Assembly: GCF_963678635.1 (NCBI RefSeq) | Contig: NC_087065.1 | Location: 1,428,001-1,492,000, forward strand | Direction of reading: 5' to 3' | Length of the DNA stretch: 64,000 nt | Source: Symsagittifera roscoffensis | Taxonomy: Eukaryota > Xenacoelomorpha > Acoela > Convolutidae | Part shown: piece after piece, positions 1 to 8,285 of the stretch | Numbering within the stretch: the stretch's first letter is position 1 | Layout of the letters: the number at the start of each line of letters is the position of its first letter | The notes under the pieces: generated by a model | The model's input: the letters and a program-made list of their open reading frames with translations, nothing else | Told to the model about the DNA's origin: nothing | Databases searched by the model: none | Made by a program: the position numbers and the translations under genes

Positions 1-23
1 CGCACTATCCGCATCGCCTGGCT
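1..23 (-). CDS. NOS1AP: NOS1AP/CAPON homologue, PTB exon (partial, runs off the left edge)
   Basis: A minus-strand acceptor (TTTGTAG) ends at base 24. It is followed in phase 0 by codons for SQAMRIV, which continue the PTB domain directly after the KSYKK end of the exon at 297-420. NOS1AP (CAPON) is an adaptor that links neuronal nitric oxide synthase to other partners through an N-terminal PTB domain. The SQAMRIVR stretch is characteristic of that family's PTB domain. Only about eight codons are inside the window; the rest of the gene lies beyond base 1. The call rests on the assembled set of exons, not on this fragment alone. Confidence 0.8.
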
Positions 24-296
24 CTACAAACAAAACACAACAAAATAAATAACATGGGTCACTCAGTTTCAGAGAAACATTGAAGGGATATTTGATATGC
101 ATTGAACAAGAGGCCCAAGGGAAACCCAAGGTAGATTTTTGATTGTAATTGTATCAAAAAATAATTCAATTTAAGCTATAAGTTCTGGCATGAGGCTTTT
201 AGCTAGACTATTTGACTTTGAAGGCCTTCCATACTCTTCGTACAAAGAACATCTCACAAATGTTTCCTATGCTCTAAATTTGTTTCTCCAACTTAC

Positions 297-420
297 CTTC
301 TTGTAGGACTTGAACACGTTGCACTTGAAGCTCTTCACGTGTTCCACTCCGGTGTCCTTGTCCTTGCAGATGTAGCTGAACACCTTCAGGTCCTGGGAGT
401 CGTGCGACACGTAGAACACT
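297..420 (-). CDS. NOS1AP: NOS1AP/CAPON homologue, PTB core exon
   Basis: This 124-nt exon has an acceptor GTGCAG just above base 420 and a donor GTAAGT starting at 296. It encodes 41 codons plus one split base. The start reads [18 protein letters not shown], a hallmark of NOS1AP PTB domains, and the end reads CNVFKSYKK. The split Arg codon is AG from the exon at 686-744 plus A here, so the phases agree. Between these motifs is a charged stretch ([11 protein letters not shown]) where I recall a shorter loop in vertebrate NOS1AP, so the loop is probably expanded in this lineage. Confidence 0.93.
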
Positions 421-685
421 CTGCACAAAACACAAAAGAATTATCCAATGCAGTCTTATTTCTGTTCGTTTACGTTTTATTGAGTCAGCTCTATGGTAGA
501 CGTGTCTCATCTATCAATGCATCCAGATACAATTGAGTGAAGGCGGCTGATAAACCAGATTAGTTTCTGTGCCAGTGGCAGTTTTCAGCCAAGTATGCAT
601 GCATCGCAAGAGCCCTCATAGGCCACTATTATGGGCAAATCGAAACTGAGGTGCAACATTATAGAAATAAAATTGGGTGACTCAC

Positions 686-744
686 CTGTGAATTGGATGC
701 TGGAGAAGAATCATCTGACTGTCATCCCAGCTTCTAAAGCTCTT
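686..744 (-). CDS. NOS1AP: NOS1AP/CAPON homologue, PTB exon with SWDDSQM motif
   Basis: A 59-nt exon with acceptor TTTTAG above 744 and donor GTGAGT from 685. It reads KSFRSWDDSQMILLQHPIH plus two bases (AG) of an Arg codon completed by the next exon. The W-D-x-S-x-M...HPI-x-R pattern matches the segment of the NOS1AP PTB domain just before the [11 protein letters not shown] strand. It starts in phase 0, so it joins either the 846-905 exon or, if that exon is skipped, the 2570-2662 exon without a frame change. Confidence 0.88.
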
Positions 745-845
745 CTAAAACATAAACTAGTATGTATATTCACTACTGAGACAGACTTTGCTGCCACTCG
801 AGAAAAATAATGGGCCGCACGAATGGTGATATAACTGGTACTTAC

Positions 846-905
846 ATCATCATACCGATGTGAGTTCTCTTCCTCCGTGTCTTGCGTATCTTCTGTTTCC
901 GTGCC
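846..905 (-). CDS. NOS1AP: NOS1AP/CAPON homologue, 60-nt acidic cassette exon
   Basis: A 60-nt exon (20 codons) with acceptor TTTGTAG above 905 and donor GTAAGT from 845. It is in phase 0 at both ends. It encodes an acidic, polar peptide beginning GTETEDTQDTEEEN that does not correspond to the conserved PTB core as I know it. It falls where the Lys-rich strand meets the SWDDSQ segment. Its length is a multiple of three and both neighbours are compatible without it, so it could be an alternatively used cassette. Use as an exon is inferred from splice sites and phase only. Confidence 0.65.
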
Positions 906-1069
906 CTACAAACATGATAAATTCTCAATTTTTAACTCATCTCTTCGCCCACTGTTTTCAGGTTTTTGAAAAATTCAAGTCCACAAAAAATGAAAAAAAA
1001 AAATTGAAAAACTAGGCCTATCAAACACAAAATTTTCGTATGTCTCGACAGAAATTCATTCTCGGCAAA

Positions 1070-1446
1070 CAGAGGCGGATCTAGGATTTTCTAGAGGGAG
1101 GGGGCAAACTTTCAAGTCTTTTTTAGGTCGACCAAAGTGAATTTCCGAGCTCTCCCAAAGCACTGAAAAGACCGTTTTGGTAAACTTTTGTGCGCTGCAT
1201 GCAAAATTTTTGAAAACGGGCAAAAAAGGCGTTTTTAGGCACTTTAAGGAAAATTTTGACCAAAAAATTGCGTTATATATATATATATAATTTGACCAAA
1301 AAATTAGTATATATCGCCTTTAGAAAATTTCTAGGGCCCGTCACCAAATATGGATATTTCAAAATAGAACAAAAGGGGACCCTTTGGGTCGGCAGGGGGT
1401 CAAATCCCCGAGGGGGGCGTCCGCTTCTCCCCTAAATCCGCCCCTG
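1070..1446. mobile_element. hAT-type MITE, complete, with 8-bp target duplication
   Basis: The 377-bp element begins CAGAGGCGGATCTAGGATTT and ends CCTAAATCCGCCCCTG, an imperfect terminal inverted repeat of about 16 bp. It is flanked on both sides by the identical 8-bp TCGGCAAA (1062-1069 and 1447-1454). CAGGGGCGGAT-like ends with 8-bp duplications are typical of hAT-superfamily non-autonomous elements. It has no coding capacity. Partial relatives are at about 29545-29800 and about 38830-39092. Confidence 0.85.
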
Positions 1447-1454
1447 TCGGCAAA

Positions 1455-2569
1455 CATGCAAGACATATAAATATTAAATAAGCACCGAAGCAAAAATTAC
1501 GAAGAGGAAACCAGGCCGAAAAACTTTTTTTTATAAAAAAATCGTTTCAAGTCCCTCCTAAAACTACCATGGACAAAACTTGAACTTGCATCTACAAGTA
1601 AAATTCTTATAGCACTAGCAAATACTGTGATGTGACAACTAAGCCGACAAAATTTGTGCAGGCATACGAAAGTCCGACAATCCGATTTTTACCGAAAATT
1701 TTTTCATTTTTTTTACCGAAAATTTGTAACAAAAGTTGCTTCGGGTAAACAGTCGAGTTCCCGATTACAAGACACTTGCTCTCGCAAGTGTTTTTATCTC
1801 AGGTATTCAATTTGCAGTCGAAAACCTTCTGAGACTGGAAGTTTCAGCAAATTTGAAGATCATTTTTCCGAAGGATTCCGAGAAATCAGGATTACTAATG
1901 AGTGTTTCTTTTATAGGTACCTGCTCTGTTAGTTCGAAAATCCATCTTTGCAATCAAGACGTGACGAGCCCAACTTTCACACAGATTCAAAGCGTGGCTT
2001 CGCATCAATAGCAAAACCACAAAAGCGTAGCATAGCAAGCTACCAAATAGTCAGTAAGATGGAAATAACTAAAATGGAGTCAAAAAAAATACAACCGCAA
2101 GTATCAAAAAAGCTTTTGGTGTTTTCCGAGTGTTCACTAAGCTAACAACACTTGTTTGACATCAATTGATCCGAAAACAAAAAAAAATGCGCTATAACAA
2201 TTCGGATCTGCTGTAGATAGATATGCTGTTAATTAACGCAAAATCTTTGCATAAAACTGGGCGACTTGAGCTGAAAAAGGGGGCTGATGTTATGGAGGCT
2301 GATGTTATGGGGGCTAGCTTGTGTAAAACTGAAGGCCAAGTCCAATTTTTTCCCATCATTTTCACGTTTGTATGGTGAGCTTAAGTTGCCTTCCGTTTAG
2401 TACAGGAAAATTGAATAGAACTTGAGAAATGAAAAATCAAACCTCCAAATAAAAACTTGAATGTGACCTAAATAAGTGAGACTTTAATATGACAACAAAG
2501 CGAATCAGCCGACCCAAATATGTGGATATTCACTTTGCTGTTAAGCACTCAAACACAGGCTGTGCTGAC
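1455..2569. other. Intron sequence, no gene seen
   Basis: AT-rich intron of the NOS1AP homologue between the 905 and 2570 exon boundaries. Short open frames here look like chance frames in AT-rich DNA. There is a small direct duplication of the 'ggggctgatgttatg' type at about 2280-2312. Confidence 0.6.
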
Positions 2570-2662
2570 CTTTTTCTTCTTGCGCACAGTGACCGTGACC
2601 CCGTTGATGCTGACCACTATCTTCACCTTCTTCTTCTTCACTGCCTTCGTCTTGAACTCAAA
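2570..2662 (-). CDS. NOS1AP: NOS1AP/CAPON homologue, PTB Lys-rich strand exon
   Basis: A 93-nt exon (31 codons, phase 0 at both ends). The acceptor GTTTCAG lies above 2662 and the donor GTCAGC starts at 2569. It begins FEFKTKAVKKKKVKIVVSIN and ends VTVTVRKKKK. The EFK-x-K...KKKKV...V-x-V-G/N-V pattern is the Lys-rich strand pair typical of NOS1AP PTB domains. Upstream it must join MRHIR at 33887 across a 31-kb intron, which now contains the giant LTR element. Confidence 0.93.
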
Positions 2663-4492
2663 CTGAAACAACGAAAAGAACACATTCTACTCTCAGCAGC
2701 ATTCAACGAACCAAAACCACAATAGCATTTATCTGTGATGATGATGTGACATGATAGCATTTTAAATAAGTTCCAATGTACAAAAAATGTGAATGCTATC
2801 TTCCTGAATACTTTTCGTATTATTCAAAGCAATTTACGATACCAGCGGCACCTCTGATTAAGCACGCATCCACAGATTCTTCGGAATGTACGAATCATAT
2901 ACACTTTCACGTTTCTACACACTATCAATGTTACAGAAACTTCTCTCATCATTAGCAGACTTATCTTAGACTACTTTGCTCTACTTGTGAAAAGCACTGT
3001 TTAATTCAGTTGAGTTCAGACAATTTTAACACAAGGTAAAAACATATCAGCTGTTCAGTTCTTCACGGAGAACCGCTGCTGAGCCTCTGGTAAATGTTGC
3101 CGTAAATGTTGCCTCACTCTCAAGCAGCAAGCACGGAGGATCATTGTGAGCCTCGAACCACTGACCTTCTTCAATTGCGTTCAAGATATTGTTGTAACAC
3201 TGGAAACTGAATCATGAAAATCGAATCCATTTAAAGCCAAAAATAAGAGACATCTTATAGAGTGAACTCTCTTCAGTGTCATACATTGTTATTGGAAACA
3301 CAGGAAGTTAAAATGAACAGTAAACAAACTCATTAAGTTAAATGACAGGTCCTTAGCTTCGGATAAGGAAGTTCGAGCCAAGTTTGAAATAACTTTAAGT
3401 GAAAATCCATTTGGTTCATTTCATTCACATCCAATTGACTTTTCAAAGTTTAACTGCCATTGTGTTTTATTTTTCATTAGCAGTAGTTTTGAAATCCAAC
3501 TCAAGCACGCTTCAGCCAGTTTCTTTTTGCCTGCTGCTCTTCTCAAAGGGACTATTCATAAAAGCCACTGTTGCTTTCTCTTCTTCCTCGGTCATTCATC
3601 GAGCGCTGTATTTTGAAAAAGCAAACAGGATTAACACAGGAAACAGCAGTCAATGAACATTGAGAGAGAGAGAGAGAGAGAGCGCTTTGGCAGTTGTGTC
3701 TTTGGTACAAAGTAGCAGTTGCAAACTTCAGTTTGCCTCAAGACTTTTTTGTGTGTTTGCGACGACCGATTTTAATTTTGAACTCCCGTGGCGCAGTTGG
3801 AAAGACAAAAGTAGACAAGAGAGCCCTCAACTGTGTACCGTTTAATCTCGCCTGTCCAAACAAAAAGCCCCCTCTTCTGCTCAAATGGATACCCTCCTAC
3901 GCTACCCTTCCCTTCCCTCTCTGCCCGTTGCAGGAGGCATCAGCCCACCTCCCCTTCTCCACACTGCTCCCCTGTGCTGGTGTTGCACTTGGATTACATT
4001 GGGATTGCATTGCGGACTTTATAATCAACTGTCTCTGCGTCAGGTATGCACCAAGAGGGATCAGATTAGCAATAAGATATTATTTAGATAAACTTGATCC
4101 CACTTCAAACAGTGTTGCATTAACAAAAGCGCCTCCCAAAGACTCTATCGATTCTTCAAATAGCGAACAAAGGCAAAAAGCGCCTTTTCATTTAAGCTTA
4201 AAACCAGAAAGCTTGAAACACTTTTCACACTCAAGAGGTCAAAGTCAAGTTAGTCATGTGTGTTTAAAATAGTACAATTTTCAAAATCTGCTGCAAAAAG
4301 TTACGACCACTCAAGTGCAACCTTCAAAACTTTTCCACGTTAAATCAAAAGTCCCAAAAAACAATTATATATATATTGAATTAATTTAGATGCAAAAAAA
4401 CACAGGAAACATTTACCAAGGAGTAAAACGGAGCATCGCATCAGTTGCGATACAACGCAAGCGTAACATTGCAAGCTAGCGAATAGAAAATG
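2663..4492. other. Intron sequence left of the LTR element
   Basis: Left part of the 31-kb intron. It contains a (GA)n run at about 3661-3682. The last bases (about 4430-4492, with cttgcgata-like, gcaagctagc and gatagaaaatg motifs) resemble an older dispersed repeat also seen near 24985, 32270 and 37865. The LTR element therefore landed in repetitive DNA. No convincing gene. Confidence 0.55.
4489..4492. repeat. Target site duplication AATG, left copy
   Basis: AATG abuts the left LTR and recurs directly after the right LTR at 23372-23375. One more shared A makes the duplication 4 or 5 bp depending on where the LTR edge is drawn. TG...CA ends favour 4 bp. Confidence 0.8.
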
Positions 4493-4902
4493 TGAGTTAG
4501 GACTGGGGTGTATAACTCATAGAGTAATTTCGGATAGGGTACACCGTCTGCTCGTCACGCTATCTTATTTTCGGCCGGATAGATTCGTGCAACTTCTTAG
4601 TCTAATACCGATCCTAATCTTACTCTTATACTATCTAGTCTCAGGTTGTTTAACTAGTCTCTGCTAGGCTCAATAGATCTAGGGTATACTGGTTTATTGC
4701 GGCTGCTGAAGTGCTCGGGAGAGTCCAACTAATTTCTAAGTTAAATTCAAATCTCTCTGGTGCTGAAATTACAAGTAACTTCAGCACTTACAAATAAGTG
4801 GGTTGTTAGTTAGATGGATCATGATTGGTTAATATTAAATACTTTACATTGGTAAAACATTTAATTTATCCAATCATAAAATATAGTTTAGATCAGGTTC
4901 CA
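4493..4902 (-). repeat. 3' LTR of the giant element
   Basis: A 410-bp repeat identical by eye to 22962-23371. In the sense (minus) strand it starts TGGAACCTGATC and ends CCTAACTCA. The poly(A) signal AATAAA lies at 4698-4693 in sense order and would end the element's transcript here. Confidence 0.95.
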
Positions 4903-4920
4903 CCCATCCGGGTTTTACAG
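4903..4920 (-). other. Position of the polypurine tract (weak)
   Basis: Immediately before the 3' LTR the sense strand reads AAACCCGGATGGG. Only GGATGGG is purine-rich apart from one T, so the tract is a poor match to a classical polypurine primer. It is listed because its position is obligatory for plus-strand priming. Confidence 0.3.
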
Positions 4921-6492
4921 AGTTTTTTAGAACAGTTCTTCTGTAGTTCAAGGATGGATGATGGACGTTGGTATTTGGCGAACATCATTTTTCTTTTGTT
5001 TCCTTTTTGTTAAGGAAGTTCCAGGGATCTGGAATTGAGGACACAAGACGTTGTGTTCTTCTTGTGACAACGACTGAGTCTCTGCAACAGCATCAATTCT
5101 GGTTTCAGAATGGTTGGCTATGTCAGGTTTTTCTGTTCTTCGGAGAGAACTTCTTTTGTGTTTGATCTAGCTCGGGAATGGCGTGGAGATATACTTATAA
5201 CATCGATACTTGAACATCGAGGTGGTCATTGGTCTAGTTCAATGAAGTCCTTTTCTGCGAAGTCAAGTCGTACTCTAAATCCTTTGAGTTGTGATTGTGA
5301 GCGGCATATCGATTGTAGTTGGTCATTCTCTCTCGAGTGTAGTGAGGTCGTCTTGTCTTTTGATGTTCGTCCTTGGTGTTGTATTCTGATCTATATATTG
5401 CATCATGTAATTTTACATTTTATAAATCTTTTATTAGTTTAATATATTTTTTAATAATGATTTTAGTTAGTTGTTTTCACAAAAGCTTTTTGTTTTAGTT
5501 CGGTTATTTTGAAGAGTTACTCACCCTTGAGTAGCTCTTATTAAAAATAAAGGTGTGGTCACAAAGCGTGGATGTAGCGCGGTGGGTTAGGCCGGCTATA
5601 GAGCATGCTCAGGACGTCCTTTCCTGGTGGGTTAGGCCAGGAGTGGGAGTATGATTTCATGCGGTGTTTGTGAGGGGTCCTGTTATGTGACAACGTTTTA
5701 TGTTGGGTTTGTTGTGGTTTTACTTATGTCTTGTTGGTTATGTACTTTTTCCAAAAAGCAAATTGTTTGTGGTATGGGTTTGTCTTTCGACTTTTTTGTG
5801 TTTTATTATTTCTTTCTAAGACTTTGTAATAGTCTTCAAAAGAATAAATTATCCAGTTTTAAACTGGGTTAATCCGGTTTGGGTACCGTTGGTTTCCTTT
5901 TCTAAGTCATGCTGTTATTCTATGATTTGTGGTATTTAGTAAGCTGCGTTGGTTAGTTTTGTTTAGTATATGATTCCTTTCCAACCGGGTTAAAGGAAAG
6001 TTTGAAACATGTTATTGTATGTTAGAATTGTTGAGTGTGGAAACTTGAAACTGAAATTCATTATTTTAAACAATTCTTCGTGGGCGAGCTGTGCGAGTGT
6101 GGATAGAATTTCTGTGCGAATGAATGAAAATATCAAAAGGTTAGTACTGCAATTGCATTTTATTAATTTACTGCATAGAATTTGGAAATTTACTGCTAGT
6201 AATGGGGGAATTTTAAGATACAAATTTTCATCATATGTAGATTTACTGCTTTGGGGGAAAATTTTATAAATTAATTTACTGCATTGGTATTATATTTATT
6301 TAATTGTTGGTGCAAAAGTTAAAAGGGTCTTAAACAGTTTTGAAGAAGTTTGCTATTTTTTATTTTTCTTTTGTGAATTTTTCAGATGATCGAAGATGAA
6401 GGCTAAAAATCTAAAGAAAACATGAATAAAGAATGGTGAGTTTTTTAATATTTTAATTAGTTAGTAATATTCATTTAATTCATACTTACCTG
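4903..6492 (-). other. 3' noncoding region of the giant element
   Basis: About 1.6 kb between the last sense ORF and the 3' LTR. I see no convincing sense-strand gene; a 77-codon sense frame at 5990-6223 looks like chance. On the plus strand the region is G/T-rich and holds antisense frames up to 110 codons (5110-5442) without recognisable motifs. A short direct repeat, ggtgggttaggcc, occurs near 5581 and 5627. Confidence 0.5.
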
Positions 6493-7503
6493 TTAGTCGT
6501 CGGGGAAAAAACCGTGGGGGAAGATATCGTGAACTAGTTCTGAAGTTGTTAGTAGTTTAGCTAAGATGCGGATGATATTTTTAGTTTGAAGCAGTGGCCA
6601 AAGCAATTGAAGTGCCTTAATAATGGTTAGTTCTTCAGTGCCTACTGCAAACTCATAAGGTGTGTTTTGGATTAAGTTATATAATTTGTGGTTAAATTTA
6701 GTGTTGTGGATGAATTCTAAAATGGGGATTTCTATAGGCTGTACAAACTCGTGCGGGATAAGGAAGGGTCGGGATTCTTCGGCGTTGAAGGTCTTGGTGA
6801 TGGGGCAGAAAATGTACATTTGGGTTATGGGGTCATAGTTACGAAGAATACCATGAAGGTTAGTATCTTTAATACAATATGTGAAATTTAGGAAATACGG
6901 TGAAGTGTATTTTGAATTGATGAATTGAAAGCGATGGTGTGGTTGTCTAGAGGGTGTGTGGAGGTCAAAGTGATTTTGGATGAAACGATAGTAACTGTAT
7001 GTATGTGTTTGTTTAGTTCGCAACATAATATCGTGTGAGCAGTGTAAATCTCTTTCGTGTGGTGCAAGGAAATGAAAGGTTAGTGAAAAGATTTGGAAGC
7101 GTTCTTTAAAACTTTCGTACGCTTGTGTGCTTGTTAGTGCTTCTGAAATAATGTGATCAAACTTTCGGTCGAAGATGTTTAGTGTAAATACATATAGTGT
7201 CTTGATGAAAAATTTCTCGGTGATTTGTGGGTTAGCGAAGCGATCGTCGTCTAAGAATTGATCTTGGTTAGCTCTGATGATGTTGTGATCGTAGTATTCT
7301 AGTGTATATTCATTAGCTCTAGGTGCAGTGTGTATTTTTAGTGATTTTTTATATCCTACGTAAGTAAATTGTCTAGCGGTGAGTGGTGTAGTTAGTCGAT
7401 ATAGCATGTCTTTGTTTCGGTCTATATCGATGGATGTGTTGGTTAAAGGTAAGCAAAGAGGGTTAGTGAAATGATAGTATGAGGTCCAAGAGAGAGTGGG
7501 CAT
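6493..7503 (-). CDS. ORF of 336 aa, last gene of the element, function unknown
   Basis: An intact frame from ATG 7503 to the stop at 6493. The frame is open further upstream to 7635 with no ATG there and overlaps the end of the 230-aa ORF by 43 nt, so the protein might also be reached by a -1 shift or by reinitiation. The protein is soluble-looking, rich in aromatic and His residues, with no signal peptide, transmembrane segment or Cys pattern that I can name. An intact frame of this length in a young element argues that it is translated. Candidate roles (matrix-like, regulatory, nuclear export) are guesses. Confidence 0.75.
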   Translation of the reverse strand: MPTLSWTSYYHFTNPLCLPLTNTSIDIDRNKDMLYRLTTPLTARQFTYVGYKKSLKIHTAPRANEYTLEYYDHNIIRANQDQFLDDDRFANPQITEKFFIKTLYVFTLNIFDRKFDHIISEALTSTQAYESFKERFQIFSLTFHFLAPHERDLHCSHDIMLRTKQTHTYSYYRFIQNHFDLHTPSRQPHHRFQFINSKYTSPYFLNFTYCIKDTNLHGILRNYDPITQMYIFCPITKTFNAEESRPFLIPHEFVQPIEIPILEFIHNTKFNHKLYNLIQNTPYEFAVGTEELTIIKALQLLWPLLQTKNIIRILAKLLTTSELVHDIFPHGFFPDD

Positions 7504-7592
7504 TAAAACGTATTCGTCTACAAAGTTGCGTGTTTCGTTAGCGTCATGAGGGGTGTTTAAGGTGTATTGTGGAAATGAGGGTAAAGTGATAG

Positions 7593-8285
7593 CTAAAAAT
7601 TCTCTAGTGTTAGTATGCTGGGGTGGTTGATGTATTCACGGGCTGTTCCTGGTTTTGCTGGGAAAGGATAGTTGGGGAACTTTCTTTTAAAAGTGCGGTA
7701 AGCTCTATTAGTGTTGAGTGAGGATTCAGTTGATGTGGATGATGGTGCTAATGATTCAGTATAATTTGAAGAGGGTGTAGGGGGATTGGATGAATTTGTA
7801 GTGGAGGAGATTTGGTTTATGGTCGGGGTGTTAAGGTGGTAGGGTTGTTGTTGGAGGGTAATAAAATTGTCTAGCTCTGGGGAGATTCGGGGGGTGTCTG
7901 GAGATGATTGGTCAGAATGGTATGAGGAGTAGGTTGGGGTAACTTGGGAAGCATAAGAGGGTGTAGGAGTGATGGGGTCAGGGTTATTTGACAATATGGG
8001 TTGAAAAGGAGGTTGAGAAAAATGAGAAGGGTTATGAAAATTATTGGATGGAGATGGTTCTGAGTCGGCAAATTCGTCGGGGGTTTCAATATTCGGGTTA
8101 TTTAGCTGTGAAATGGAGTATAAAACTGAAATTTGTGAGTTAGTGTCGGAATTCATGCCTGATGTTACATTGCTAGATGGAAAATCGGGTGGCGGAAAAG
8201 CAAAAAGTGGTATTATTGGGATTGAAGAGGTAAGGTTGGTTGGATGGGAATTTGATCGATGGAGTGATCCAAGTTGGCGGCTCAT
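7593..8285 (-). CDS. Disordered Ser/Thr/Pro/Asn-rich ORF of 230 aa, coupled to env
   Basis: Starts at ATG 8285, overlapping the stop codon of the glycoprotein gene in an ATGA (stop TGA 8284-8282). That arrangement suits termination-reinitiation. Most of the protein is low-complexity Ser, Thr, Pro, Asn and Gln and looks disordered. The C-terminal 35 residues are basic and then more ordered (TFKRKFPNYPFPAKPG). It resembles in style the ATG-less frame at 10888-12024. No family recognised. A scaffold, phosphoprotein-like or transactivator role is possible but unsupported. Confidence 0.75.
   Translation of the reverse strand: MSRQLGSLHRSNSHPTNLTSSIPIIPLFAFPPPDFPSSNVTSGMNSDTNSQISVLYSISQLNNPNIETPDEFADSEPSPSNNFHNPSHFSQPPFQPILSNNPDPITPTPSYASQVTPTYSSYHSDQSSPDTPRISPELDNFITLQQQPYHLNTPTINQISSTTNSSNPPTPSSNYTESLAPSSTSTESSLNTNRAYRTFKRKFPNYPFPAKPGTAREYINHPSILTLENF

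Noticed and set aside
3694-4272. A 192-codon plus-strand ORF left of the LTR element
   Set aside because: No domain or coherent composition, starts in a GA microsatellite and lies within an intron of a minus-strand gene. Likely chance.
5110-5442. A 110-codon plus-strand ORF as an antisense gene of the retroelement
   Set aside because: No recognisable motif and atypical composition. Plausible only if conserved in other copies.
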